64,000 bases of DNA from CAZRGZ01 sp964599775 (GCA_964599775.1 CAZRGZ010000001.1:115080-179079); one strand, 5' to 3'. Counted from the stretch's first letter, positions 17,132-25,652 are shown. The notes: generated by a model from the letters alone, not told the origin. A program made the numbers and translations.

Positions 17132-17159
17132 TTGCTTTCCCATGAGATAGTGCTAAAAT
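17132..17159 (+). promoter_or_regulatory. Promoter of leader 3
   Basis: -35 TTGCTT (17132-17137), 16-bp spacer, -10 TAAAAT (17154-17159), 7 nt before the leader ATG. It is divergent from the leader 2 promoter. Confidence 0.7.
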
Positions 17160-17166
17160 AACGTCA

Positions 17167-17247
17167 ATGCAAAATTTTAACACAATCCAGAGCCAGACCC
17201 TTAGCCTCATTCTCATTATTCCGAGTAAGCTCGGCTCTTTTGCATAA
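17167..17247 (+). CDS. Leader peptide 3 (26 aa, Leu/Ile-rich)
   Basis: Begins MQNFNTIQSQT, then LSLILIIPSKLGSFA and stop. Leaderless. The run of Leu/Ile codons ends just where the first RNA segment (17221-17225) begins, and the stop codon lies just past segment 2, the geometry of amino-acid biosynthesis attenuators. Confidence 0.75.
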   Translation: MQNFNTIQSQTLSLILIIPSKLGSFA

Positions 17248-17267
17248 TTAAAATAATTAGTTTCAGC

Positions 17268-17299
17268 AAAAGACCGAGCATCAAGCTCGGTCTTTTTTT
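17268..17299 (+). terminator. Four-segment attenuator, terminator stem
   Basis: Stem GACCGAGC/GCTCGGTC extended by AAAA/TTTT, loop ATCAA, then a T-run (17272-17299). Segments: 1 = CCGAG (17221-17225), 2 = 17229-17243, 3 = 17266-17279, 4 = 17285-17296. 1 pairs with CTCGG in 2; 2 pairs with 3 over 14 bp with one bulged C; 3 pairs with 4. A ribosome stalled on the Ile-Ile-Pro codons would cover 1, let 2:3 form and allow read-through into the next two genes. Confidence 0.8.
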
Positions 17300-17317
17300 G
17301 CTTTAAGGAGAAGAACT

Positions 17318-18451
17318 ATGACTGTAGAAGAATTTAATCCAGTAGAATTGCGACAATTTCCGCCTGAGATACGTCGGCAGGTTGCAGACAAGTCAGGCGA
17401 TGTCATCCGCAGTGTATATGGTAACGTTTACCCATTGTCTGCCCAAGACGGTGAGCAATTCGACCAAGATATACGTCTTGGAGAAGCTCATGTATTTACT
17501 TTATTGGAAGAAGATGAGGCGCACAACCCCAATGTTCTCGCACTTGCAACTATTATTGAAAAAGAGAATAAGTTGGGCGGTGAGGTGCAATTCGCCGAGC
17601 TTGGAAGAGCAGGGAAACGAGCTGACTATGACGCGTCCGTGCGAGAGCTTTTGACAAAGCGTGTTACTTGGGCGCGCGAGCGTTTGCACACTCGATTTGA
17701 CTTCCTAGAGTCAACAACCCGCTCTGCAGGAGTCACACATTCCGGAATCAATAGCAGCGGTAAAGGCGTGCAAAGCGTGTGGTGGGGCGGGAGAAGATAT
17801 GGACAAAACCAAGACCTTATGACCACTAGGGTAGGCTGGGATTACCGCTTAGGTGAAATTGAACCTTTTACAAGTTTTGCCATCCCTATGGACTCTGAAA
17901 GATGGCAACAAATGAATAAGGAAAAGACGACATATGTAGGCAGTAAAACGCAGGCGGACACTCTTTTAACTACATTTTACGAGCACAGTAACGGCGCATT
18001 TTTTCCCAAAATAGAAGTAGTGGATAGCTGCCTAGAGGTGCCCGAGCCACAATTTTGCGAGATCCAAGAAGGTGGTGAAATCGTTACCGGAAAGTTCGCC
18101 GTCACCGACCGTGCCACTCGGCCATCGGTATCATATGATGTCGTATCGAAAAAGCATTCTGAAACGTTTTCACAAGTAGTCACCATAGAGGCTGATTGGG
18201 CAACAACTCAGAAAGGCGCTATACTGGGTGCATATTTAGAGGAGAACGGCTGGACTTTAACTGGCTGGGAACCCTCGCGCCTGGAAAAAGGCGTGATATG
18301 CCCCACGTTCGGTCGTGTTAATGCAAGAGAAATCGATCACTTCATTACGCCAACACATCATCCAGAGTATTTTGATGAGGCCGGACTTGGAGAAACAAGA
18401 AAAAAGCTTGATAATATGTATCAAGAAATGAAAGAAAAGGCGACAACATGA
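17318..18451 (+). CDS. GNAT-like acyltransferase, tentative
   Basis: 377 residues with AAGGAG before the ATG. The middle of the N-terminal half (VLALATIIEKE, then VQFAELGRAGKRADYDASV) is laid out like the GNAT fold's beta4 and acetyl-CoA loop, with ELGRAGKRADY in the place of the R/QxxGxG/A signature. The C-terminal ~200 residues match nothing I recognise. Its stop overlaps the M20 start by 4 nt, so an acyltransferase and a deacylase/peptidase would be made together under the attenuator. The family call is uncertain. Confidence 0.4.
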   Translation: MTVEEFNPVELRQFPPEIRRQVADKSGDVIRSVYGNVYPLSAQDGEQFDQDIRLGEAHVFTLLEEDEAHNPNVLALATIIEKENKLGGEVQFAELGRAGKRADYDASVRELLTKRVTWARERLHTRFDFLESTTRSAGVTHSGINSSGKGVQSVWWGGRRYGQNQDLMTTRVGWDYRLGEIEPFTSFAIPMDSERWQQMNKEKTTYVGSKTQADTLLTTFYEHSNGAFFPKIEVVDSCLEVPEPQFCEIQEGGEIVTGKFAVTDRATRPSVSYDVVSKKHSETFSQVVTIEADWATTQKGAILGAYLEENGWTLTGWEPSRLEKGVICPTFGRVNAREIDHFITPTHHPEYFDEAGLGETRKKLDNMYQEMKEKATT

Positions 18452-19539
18452 AAAACGAAGAGCATGAAAATATCAATAAGTTACTGAGCATTCGATCTAC
18501 CGCATCAAATGTTCCGTCATTAGAGGAGTCCTTAGCGGTTATTAAAGACATACTGAAACAGCATACTGAAATAACAGTCGAATCGTTTTTACATAACGAA
18601 AAACCCAGTCTTCTCGCTTACAAAAAAGGTAAGCGCCCAGAAAAGTTTAAAGTTCTCCTTAATGGCCACCTTGATGTTGTGCCTGCTCGTGACGAACAGT
18701 TTGAGCCATACATGAAAAATGGAAGGCTTTATGCACGAGGCGCGTTAGATATGAAGGTTGCAGCGTATACTCTTACTGAAGTTTTTGCCGAATTGGTTAA
18801 CGAAGTCGACTACCCATTAGGATTGCAAATTGTGACTGATGAGGAGATTGGCGGTAAAGATGGAACAAAATATCAAATAGAGCATGGCGTAGATACCGAC
18901 TTTATCTTGGCTGGAGAGTTTACGAACCTCGATATTAATATTGCTTCGAAAGGTATCTGTTGGCTAAAGGCGAGGGCGCATGGCACCTCCGCACATAGTG
19001 CCTACTTATGGGAAGGTGAAAACGCGCTGCATCATTTGCATGATTTTATTAACAAGCTCATGCAGGCATACCCCATACTTGCAACGGAGGCGTGGAAAAC
19101 AACCGTAAATTTAGCAGAAATCACGACGCCGCATGCCACCACTAACCGAGTTCCAGATGTTGCAGAAGCAACTTTTGACATCCGCTACACTCCAGAGGAT
19201 TCCCACTTCGCAAACCTGGAGACTGCCAAGAAGTTTTTTCAATCACTTAGCGACAAAGTAGAAGTAGATATACCATTTTTCGAAAGCTGCCATAAAGTTA
19301 AAGAAGACAATATATACGTTCAACAACTTGCACAATCAATCAAAAACGTTATGCACGAGCAACCACGGCTGTATAAGAAGAATGGCGCTTCTGATGTTCG
19401 CTACTATAGCGATAAGGGGAGGGCGGCCGTTACCTTTGGTCTATGTGGCGAAGGCCTACACAGCGATAATGAATATACCGAGATTGCCTCGATTGACCAG
19501 TACCGAAGCATTCTTAGAGATTTCCTTACTCATTTATAG
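18448..19539 (+). CDS. M20 family metallopeptidase (paralogue C)
   Basis: 363 residues. NGHLDVVPA, ARGALDMKVA, TDEEIGGKDGTKYQ, AGEFTN and GLHSDNEYTEIAS are in M20 order. AGEF replaces the AGED of paralogue A at a metal-ligand position, which could change metal binding or specificity. Translation is coupled to the upstream gene by ATGA overlap. Its closest relative in the window is 13169-14287, on the opposite strand, so duplication and inversion shaped the island. Confidence 0.92.
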   Translation: MKNEEHENINKLLSIRSTASNVPSLEESLAVIKDILKQHTEITVESFLHNEKPSLLAYKKGKRPEKFKVLLNGHLDVVPARDEQFEPYMKNGRLYARGALDMKVAAYTLTEVFAELVNEVDYPLGLQIVTDEEIGGKDGTKYQIEHGVDTDFILAGEFTNLDINIASKGICWLKARAHGTSAHSAYLWEGENALHHLHDFINKLMQAYPILATEAWKTTVNLAEITTPHATTNRVPDVAEATFDIRYTPEDSHFANLETAKKFFQSLSDKVEVDIPFFESCHKVKEDNIYVQQLAQSIKNVMHEQPRLYKKNGASDVRYYSDKGRAAVTFGLCGEGLHSDNEYTEIASIDQYRSILRDFLTHL

Positions 19540-19553
19540 CGTATAATAAATTC

Positions 19554-19748
19554 ATGCCGCAAAAGCACCGCCCTAAATATTTCATAGATAACCCCACACT
19601 ATGCGGCGGGAAGCGGCGCTATGCGACAAAAGAAGAGGCCGAGAAAGTAGCCGAGGAACAGGAACTCATTAATTTTGCCAAAGAGCTACAGCTGAGCATT
19701 TACCGTTGTATATCCTGCGGCGGCTGGCACCTGACACGCAGTAAATAA
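19554..19748 (+). CDS. Small zinc-ribbon-like protein
   Basis: 64 residues, basic, with an ATKEEAEKVAEEQEL helix and a C-terminal CISCGGWHLT knuckle plus one earlier Cys (TLCGGKRR). The pair of Cys sites could hold a metal. TATAAT at 19542-19547 ends 6 nt before ATG, so it is leaderless. Similar little proteins are common in Patescibacteria; role unknown. Confidence 0.75.
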   Translation: MPQKHRPKYFIDNPTLCGGKRRYATKEEAEKVAEEQELINFAKELQLSIYRCISCGGWHLTRSK

Positions 19749-19760
19749 ATAATGTATAAT
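19731..19760 (+). promoter_or_regulatory. Promoter of glutaredoxin-Nudix operon
   Basis: -35 CTGACA (19731-19736), 18-bp spacer, -10 TATAAT (19755-19760). It lies over the end of the zinc-ribbon gene. Confidence 0.65.
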
Positions 19761-19788
19761 GAAAGTAAGCATAAAGAGGGGAGTTTTT

Positions 19789-20088
19789 ATGGCAGACGAA
19801 CAAACAGCCACACAAGACGCAACAACAGAGGCGCCAATTATTATTTATAGCACCAGCTGGTGTGCATTTTGTAAAACCGAAGCACAATATTTGGCAAGCA
19901 AGAATATCCCGTACGTCATGAAGGACGTCGAAGAAGACGAAGCCGCTTACAACGAACTAATGGGCAAGATTGGCGGTAACTTCCAGGGCGTGCCAGTAAC
20001 AGATATTAAGGGCGAGATTATCCTTGGTTTTGACCGCCCAAAGATTGATGCCGCTATTGAGAAAAATGGCATCACTGCCGAAGCCTAA
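19789..20088 (+). CDS. Glutaredoxin-like thiol-disulfide protein
   Basis: 99 residues from the ATG at 19789, which has GAGGGGA before it; the in-frame ATG at 19759 lies in the promoter. Thioredoxin fold with redox motif WCAFC, then the cis-Pro segment GVPVTDI and a GFDRPKI helix, the pattern of NrdH/Grx-type proteins. It would reduce disulfides or glutathione-like mixed disulfides. TAAATG links its stop to the following Nudix start. Confidence 0.88.
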   Translation: MADEQTATQDATTEAPIIIYSTSWCAFCKTEAQYLASKNIPYVMKDVEEDEAAYNELMGKIGGNFQGVPVTDIKGEIILGFDRPKIDAAIEKNGITAEA

Positions 20089-20652
20089 ATGGCGCTAAAA
20101 CATTGGAAAAAGCTTAGCCAGCGAACGCTTTTTGAGCACCCGCGCCTAAAAGTGTACGAGGACGATGTACTGCTTCCTGATGGCAGCAAAACATCGTATG
20201 TTCACTTTGGCACACAAAAGGTCACGAATAGCGTGGCTATTATTGCCGTGCGCGATGACGGCAAAATACTTCTACAGAAAGAACTCAGCTACCCCGTGGG
20301 CGAATTCCTGTGGCAATGGCCAGGTGGTGGTATTGAAGCAGGCGAAACCCTAGAAGAAGCGGCTAACCGTGAGCTCGCCGAAGAAGCCGGCTACGAGGCG
20401 CGTAAGCTTGAGGTGATAGGGGAGTTCCTGACGAACAACCGCCGCTCAAACCATCGCCAGTGTGTCGTTATTGCGCGCGACCTCTCTGAAAAGTCTGCCA
20501 TGGGTGATATTGAGGAAGCTTTTGAATACTACTGGGCACGCCCAGACGAAATTCAGCAGATGATAGCGAGCGGCGAAATTATTAATGCCTTTTTCCTCAG
20601 TGCCTGGACGCTGTTTACTACGCGCCAATCTGCACCACACTACCGGCTATAG
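20089..20652 (+). CDS. Nudix hydrolase
   Basis: 187 residues. Nudix box GGGIEAGETLEEAANREL, AEEAGY is complete and is preceded by WQWPGGG. The start codon directly follows the glutaredoxin stop, so they are co-translated. Its 3' end overlaps the convergent ABC-F gene by 35 nt. The preferred nucleotide diphosphate is not evident. Confidence 0.9.
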   Translation: MALKHWKKLSQRTLFEHPRLKVYEDDVLLPDGSKTSYVHFGTQKVTNSVAIIAVRDDGKILLQKELSYPVGEFLWQWPGGGIEAGETLEEAANRELAEEAGYEARKLEVIGEFLTNNRRSNHRQCVVIARDLSEKSAMGDIEEAFEYYWARPDEIQQMIASGEIINAFFLSAWTLFTTRQSAPHYRL

Positions 20653-22267
20653 CCTCGCGGAAGTACCCATCGTGGCTGACGTAGAGAATGGCACCGGTGT
20701 ATTTTTTGAGCGCGTTTTCGAGCTCTTCAATGCTTGGCAGGTCAAGGTGATTGGTCGGCTCATCAAGTATGAGTAGTTGCGGATCACTCGCGAGCATGGC
20801 AATGAGCTGAAAACGTGCTTTTTGCCCACCAGAAAGCTGGCTCAGCGGAATATTTGCATCGGCCACTGGGTCAAACAAGTAATCACTCATAAGCTGCATG
20901 ATCTTTTGCCGGCCAATGCTTTGCTTGCGGTCTAGATACAACCGTTCAATTGCTTCGCCTAGCGCGAGGTGGAAGTAGGTTGGGGAGATCTCCTGCTCGT
21001 ACACGCCAATGATCATATGCGGGTCAGTCGTGAGCTCGCCAGCCAACAGTGTTTTAGGAATTTCACCGTTGGCCCGCGCCAAGATAGCCTTAATGAGCGT
21101 GGTTTTTCCGGCACCATTGCGCCCACGCAGTTCCATGGCTTCGTTTTCGCGCAGGTCAAGATTCACATCAGTGAAAAGGGGAGTATCATAGCCAAGCGAT
21201 AGCTTGCTCGCCGATACCAACACTCGCTTAGAACGTGAAACGTCGCCCTTCATGCCAATACGAATATTCTTTGCTTTATACTTTTCGTACCGCATGCCCG
21301 CTTTGTGATCAAGCTGCGCTGCCGATTGTTTGTCTATCCAAAAGGTTGGTTTTTCAACTTTTTCTAAGCGCTCGAGTTCGGCAGCTGCCTCATTTTCCCG
21401 GCGCTTAAATTGCTTGATGGTGTCGGGGTCGCGCGCCTTTTCTTTCAGGCGGCGAAACTGCGTTAATTTGTTTTTGGCGTTTTCGATTTGCCGTTGTACT
21501 ACTTCATATTCATGCATTTTTGTACTGGTGCTGACAGCGTTTTGCTTCAAGTAGGCATCGTAGTTACCCGGGTAGCTCACGCTCGCGCCATCTTTTATCT
21601 CAACAATCCGATCCACCTCACGCAGCACATCACGGTCGTGGGTAATCACCAGCACTGCTTCGGAGGCATCCTTCAGCCAGTCTATAAATTGCTGCTTTGC
21701 CACAAAGTCCATGTGGTTAGTGGGCTCATCCACCAGTGCTAAATGTGCGTTGCTGTGCATGATTTTTACCACCTCTACCAAGCGCTTTTGCCCACCGCTT
21801 AAAGAGGCGAGGGGACGGTGTGCAACATCCGGCAACTGAAAGTTATCCAACTCGCGCGTAATTTGCTCTTCCACTTGATAGTAGCCAAGATCATCAAAGC
21901 GCTGCAGTGCCTCGGTATATTCGGTGATTTTATGCATGTTTTCACCCATGGTGGTAGGATAGGTTTCGATAATATGGCTGAGCCGAGCGTATTCTGGTAG
22001 CCCATGCAAAATGTATTGCAGTACGGTTTGCTCGCCTAAATCGTGGTGCTCCTGTTGCGTCGCAACGACTACTGTGCCACGCTTATAAATGACTTCACCG
22101 GTAAAATCCTTATCAGTTCCTGCTAAAATACCAAAAAGAGTGGATTTACCCACGCCATTGCGACCAATCACACCCACTTTCTCGCCATCATCAATACTAA
22201 ACCGCACACCAGATAGCAGGTTTTTGGTGCCAAAGGATTTTTCGGTGATGGTGATATCGGCAATCAT
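20618..22267 (-). CDS. ABC-F family ATPase
   Basis: 549 residues, two ABC domains on one chain and no membrane segment: GRNGVGKST, LSGGQKRLVEV, LVDEPTNHMD in the first, GRNGAGKTT, LSGGQKARFQL and LDEPTNHLD in the second, with a charged linker (about 240-330) rich in KxxxFRRLKEKARD. ABC-F proteins act on the ribosome, either as translation factors or as target-protection resistance factors. Which of these applies cannot be told without phylogeny. Confidence 0.95.
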   Translation of the reverse strand: MIADITITEKSFGTKNLLSGVRFSIDDGEKVGVIGRNGVGKSTLFGILAGTDKDFTGEVIYKRGTVVVATQQEHHDLGEQTVLQYILHGLPEYARLSHIIETYPTTMGENMHKITEYTEALQRFDDLGYYQVEEQITRELDNFQLPDVAHRPLASLSGGQKRLVEVVKIMHSNAHLALVDEPTNHMDFVAKQQFIDWLKDASEAVLVITHDRDVLREVDRIVEIKDGASVSYPGNYDAYLKQNAVSTSTKMHEYEVVQRQIENAKNKLTQFRRLKEKARDPDTIKQFKRRENEAAAELERLEKVEKPTFWIDKQSAAQLDHKAGMRYEKYKAKNIRIGMKGDVSRSKRVLVSASKLSLGYDTPLFTDVNLDLRENEAMELRGRNGAGKTTLIKAILARANGEIPKTLLAGELTTDPHMIIGVYEQEISPTYFHLALGEAIERLYLDRKQSIGRQKIMQLMSDYLFDPVADANIPLSQLSGGQKARFQLIAMLASDPQLLILDEPTNHLDLPSIEELENALKKYTGAILYVSHDGYFREAIAGSVVQIGA

Positions 22268-22358
22268 AACAGATACGATTGTATACTAATTGAACTATTA
22301 AATATAGAGGCCAGTGATACATTGCCTTTCTTCGGTATTCGGGGTAATAACACATTGA

Positions 22359-22394
22359 GGCCATCGTACCGCGCTTTGGCGCGGTACGATGGCC
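22359..22394 (-). terminator. 15-bp perfect hairpin
   Basis: Arms GGCCATCGTACCGCG and CGCGGTACGATGGCC with loop CTTTGG. It lies just past the stop of the small Cys/His ORF on the minus strand and upstream of ABC-F. No T-run; could equally act as a processing stem or protein-binding palindrome. Confidence 0.5.
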
Positions 22395-22398
22395 CATT

Positions 22399-22584
22399 TC
22401 ACCGCCTTGACGGCCCGCCGCACGTTTCTGGTGCGCAGGTCTTCATCTTCCCATCTGAACCCTGTACTTCATGGGCCTCCGTACCCGCTCCACAGGGGCA
22501 CCTTCCTACAGTATGCGGCCCCGTTTTGCCATGGGTGCAGGTTGGCTTTGGTTGACGAAACGATCGAGTCACAGCCCTCTCCAC
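22399..22584 (-). CDS. Small Cys/His-rich ORF, tentative
   Basis: 61 codons from GTG 22584 (or 57 from the in-frame GTG at 22572, which follows GAGAGG). The product has five Cys and three His in CTHGKTGPHTVGRCPCG and MKTCAPETCGG, suggestive of a metal knuckle. GC-rich, with a strong hairpin downstream like the other GC-rich mini-cassettes. The start is not well supported. Confidence 0.4.
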   Translation of the reverse strand: MERAVTRSFRQPKPTCTHGKTGPHTVGRCPCGAGTEAHEVQGSDGKMKTCAPETCGGPSRR

Positions 22585-22722
22585 TCTCAGGTAGATGGTT
22601 AAGGCTTATAATACCCTAAGTAGGTGATAGAGACAATCATAACGCTTGATAATGAGTTGACAAGAACTCATACAATTTGTACAATATCAAAACCTTCTTT
22701 GAAAGAGAGGAGGTGAATCCCA

Positions 22723-22893
22723 ATGGGTTTGGGCGATTGGCTCCGCGATGCCGCGGAATCAGTGGTCGGATCGGCGATAGACTCGCTGCCCGAAAAAGAG
22801 CGTAAGCCCTCCTGCCCCGGCAGTGAAGGCGGCTCGTCCACCATCAAAGTAGATGGCTGGACCGAGTGCAACCAGGGTCACTGGCACCCGTAA
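22723..22893 (+). CDS. Small GC-rich ORF with strong SD, unknown
   Basis: 56 residues starting MGLGDWLRDAAESVVGSAID, an amphipathic helix, then KPSCPGSEGG and an ending DGWTECNQGHWHP. A near-perfect GAGGAGGTGA site lies 6 nt before ATG. Two Cys and two His could bind metal, or this may be a secreted peptide without a classic signal. A hairpin follows the stop. Confidence 0.65.
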   Translation: MGLGDWLRDAAESVVGSAIDSLPEKERKPSCPGSEGGSSTIKVDGWTECNQGHWHP

Positions 22894-22900
22894 TGCACTC

Positions 22901-22931
22901 CCCCGAGCTGCCCTGCACCCGCAGCCCGGGG
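22901..22931 (+). terminator. Hairpin after the 56-aa ORF
   Basis: 11-bp stem with one mismatch: CCCCGAGCTGC (22901-22911) and GCAGCCCGGGG (22921-22931). No T-run. Confidence 0.5.
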
Positions 22932-22955
22932 TCATTCCCTGAAATCATTTATGGC

Positions 22956-23532
22956 ATGCAAACACTTGATATAACGAAACTTTCTCACCCCACCCCTGCG
23001 GCTCAATATCTTTTTAGGCGCTACTATTATCCGGACTCTCGAAAGTGGCGAGGTACTGAAAGCTCGTATTGTAGAAACAGAAAGCTATCACCAGTCTGAC
23101 CCCGCTAGCCATACCCACCATGGTAAAAGCCCGCGAAATGCAGCAATGTTTGGACCACCGGGGCATGCGTATGTATATTTTACCTATGGCATGCACTGGT
23201 GTTTTAATATTACCGCTGGGCCTGAAGGCGAGGGGGCTGGTGTGCTAATTCGTGCCGCCGAACCGCTGGAAGGGACAGCTACTATGCGCCAGCTACGCCA
23301 TAATGTACCAGAGTCGCAGCTTACCAATGGCCCCGCCAAACTCGCGCAGGCGCTGGCAATAGATAAATCGTTGTATGGGCATGATTTGTCGCAACCGCCA
23401 CTATTGGTAGTAAACGGTGGCACTGTCCCTGAGCGCAATATTACAACCACCACTCGCGTCGGTATATCGAAGGCTGTCGATGAACTACTACGGTTTTATA
23501 TTACTGATTCGTCATTTATTTCTAAACCATAG
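22956..23532 (+). pseudogene. mpg: 3-methyladenine DNA glycosylase (AAG) with one-base frameshift
   Basis: Base-excision repair glycosylase for alkylated purines. The N-terminus (MQTLDITKLSHPTPAAQYL) is in one frame; the rest (LGATIIRTLESGEVL, ARIVETESY, MFGPPGHAYVYFTYGMHWC) is in another. Removing one T from the T5 tract at 23011-23015 joins them in a normal ~190-residue protein. VETESY and YGMH active-site regions are intact, so sequencing error is as likely as true inactivation. Confidence 0.85.
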
Positions 23533-23556
23533 CCGACCTCCTGTATAATAAAGATA

Positions 23557-24402
23557 ATGAAGCACCACGCGCAACTGCCTTCAGCCGACGTCACTTATTG
23601 GGTGTATAACCCCAGAAGCAAACACACCATTGTGATGGTACACGGCTTTCGCGGAAACCACCATGGGCTCGAAGACATTATAGCCAAACTGCCCAAAGAT
23701 TACCGCATCATCGTGCCAGATTTACCTGGGTTTGGCGAATCTAAACCTTTTCGGCAAGACCGGCACGATGTTGAGGCGTATATCCAATTTCTTCATGAGT
23801 TTATAAACCAACTAGATGTCAAACAACCCGTACTGCTAGGACATTCATTCGGTTCTATTATTACCGCCCATTTTGCGGCACAATTTCCTACCAGTATCAG
23901 TAAGCTTATCCTCGTTAATCCGATTGCTTCGTCACCGCTGAAGGGTCCACGTGCTATTTTGACACAACTGACGGTGTTTTATTACTGGGTCAGTAGTAAG
24001 GTGCCTGAAAAGGTCGGCCGTTCTTTGCTCAGCAACAATGCTATTGTGCTCGCGATGAGCGCGCTCCTGGCAAAAACCAAAGATAAGAAGCTACGTAGGC
24101 AAATTCACCAGAATCATCTTACCCATTTTAGTTCGTTCCAGAACCGCCAAGTGGTATTAGAAGCATTCCAGGCTTCAACCACAGCCACTGCCGCCGATAA
24201 AGCACACGAAATACCCATGCCCACGCTCTTGATTGCTGGTGAACGTGACGATATTGCGCCGCTTGTGCACCAAAAAGCGCTCCATGCAGCGCTTGCTTCG
24301 GCAGATCTTACCACCATAGAAAAGGTGGGACACTTGGCACACTATGAAGCTCCGTCTGTTGTTGCAGAAGCAATTACTATCTTTTTAAGGAAGACGACCT
24401 AA
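23557..24402 (+). CDS. Alpha/beta hydrolase
   Basis: 281 residues. Oxyanion segment VHGFRGNHHG, nucleophile elbow GHSFGS, likely acid in GERDDIAP and base in GHLAHYE give a complete catalytic triad. The physiological ester or other substrate is unknown. TATAAT (23544-23549) is 7 nt before ATG: leaderless. Confidence 0.9.
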   Translation: MKHHAQLPSADVTYWVYNPRSKHTIVMVHGFRGNHHGLEDIIAKLPKDYRIIVPDLPGFGESKPFRQDRHDVEAYIQFLHEFINQLDVKQPVLLGHSFGSIITAHFAAQFPTSISKLILVNPIASSPLKGPRAILTQLTVFYYWVSSKVPEKVGRSLLSNNAIVLAMSALLAKTKDKKLRRQIHQNHLTHFSSFQNRQVVLEAFQASTTATAADKAHEIPMPTLLIAGERDDIAPLVHQKALHAALASADLTTIEKVGHLAHYEAPSVVAEAITIFLRKTT

Positions 24403-24434
24403 TAACCAGATCAGATATTCCCATAGTTACGGGG

Positions 24435-25601
24435 CTATTTCGTCAACTTCGTATAAATAGCTTCGAATTGATCCAAGGTATGGCTTAAATCATGTTTTTT
24501 AGCAATTTCGATGCTTTCTTTGCCCATTTTTTTGCGCAAAGGTTCATCTTCAAGCAATTTTATAATCTTTTTCGTCATGGCAGCTTCGTCGTCGGTTTTA
24601 ATAAGGTAGCCGTTCTTGCCATTCTTGCAAAGCTCACGCAAGGCACCATCTTTGACCCCTATAACTGGCAGACCACTCGCCATAGCTTCGAGCATCGAAA
24701 TACACTGGAGTTCCACAGGGGATGGCATGACAAATACTTTGCCAACACGGTGGAGCGGGGGAATATCTTCATCAGGTACGCGACCGGTGAGTGTGACATG
24801 GCCCTCAAGCCCGAGTGCTTTTACTAGCTGCTGCAAATTCTCAAAGTCGTTTCCACCGCCCACAATCAGTAGGTGTGCATCTACTTGCTCGCGCACCTTC
24901 TGGAATGCATACACCAGCACACCGACATGCTTCTCGCTATCAAGCCGGCCAAGGTAGGTAACCACTGGCTTACGAAGGGGAATGCCATATTTTTCGCGGA
25001 GCCCTTTTGGCACGCTGCCTGGTTTAAAGCGGCTGAGATCAATACCGTTAGAAATAGCTTTAATCGGCACCTTTATATCTTCGGCGTTATCGCCAAACAT
25101 GCTAATAGCCGCGCGGGTAGGCAGTGTCACAAAATCGGCATTGTTGTGAAAGCGCGCGCCATATTCTTTCATCATATAGCCAATGGGGCGAGCGAAGGGC
25201 GCCAGTAAGTATAGATTATCGAGTAGGTTTTCAGGCATAGCGTGATTAGTCGCCACAACGGGAATACCTAGTTTTTTACCATACCCTAGTGCGGCGCGGC
25301 CAATACCAAGCACACTTTGAATATGGATGACATCAGGTTGAAAATCATCAATAATTTTGCGTACTTCAGCCTGTGGGCGCACCGAAATACGGAAGTTCTG
25401 GTAAAACGGAAACGGTAATGCCGCCGTGCGCATTACCGTATGATTCTCGTCTACTTCTTTATATTTTTTCCCAGTTTGGCTTGGGGCAATCACTAACACG
25501 TCGTGACCACGACTTGCCAAACCCTTCGCAAGATTCCGGCTAAAAGTTGCCACTCCGTTAATAGTCGGCCAATGCAGGTCGGCAGCAATAAGGATTTTCA
25601 T
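24435..25601 (-). CDS. GT4 family glycosyltransferase
   Basis: 388-residue GT-B fold enzyme: N-terminal GVATFSRNLAKGLASRGHDV, the HIQS/ATNHAMPE region, NGIDLSRF, YLGRLDSEKHV and the C-terminal ELQCISMLEAMASGLPV donor site. Similar to PimB/mannosyl- or glucosyl-transferases acting on membrane lipids. Divergent from the next glycosyltransferase gene, with TATAAT 7 nt before its ATG. Confidence 0.92.
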   Translation of the reverse strand: MKILIAADLHWPTINGVATFSRNLAKGLASRGHDVLVIAPSQTGKKYKEVDENHTVMRTAALPFPFYQNFRISVRPQAEVRKIIDDFQPDVIHIQSVLGIGRAALGYGKKLGIPVVATNHAMPENLLDNLYLLAPFARPIGYMMKEYGARFHNNADFVTLPTRAAISMFGDNAEDIKVPIKAISNGIDLSRFKPGSVPKGLREKYGIPLRKPVVTYLGRLDSEKHVGVLVYAFQKVREQVDAHLLIVGGGNDFENLQQLVKALGLEGHVTLTGRVPDEDIPPLHRVGKVFVMPSPVELQCISMLEAMASGLPVIGVKDGALRELCKNGKNGYLIKTDDEAAMTKKIIKLLEDEPLRKKMGKESIEIAKKHDLSHTLDQFEAIYTKLTK

Positions 25602-25608
25602 ACACTCT

Positions 25609-25652
25609 ATTATAACATCTGCTACGAACTGGCGCAGCTTTTATGGTAAAAT
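25609..25652. promoter_or_regulatory. Divergent leaderless -10 boxes
   Basis: TATAAT on the minus strand (25609-25614) ends 7 nt from ATG 25601; TAAAAT on the plus strand (25647-25652) ends 9 nt from ATG 25662. Neither gene has a Shine-Dalgarno site. Confidence 0.65.

Noticed and set aside
20618..22267. ABC-F as a confirmed antibiotic-resistance gene
   Set aside because: Motifs show the family only; resistance and housekeeping members cannot be separated from sequence alone here.
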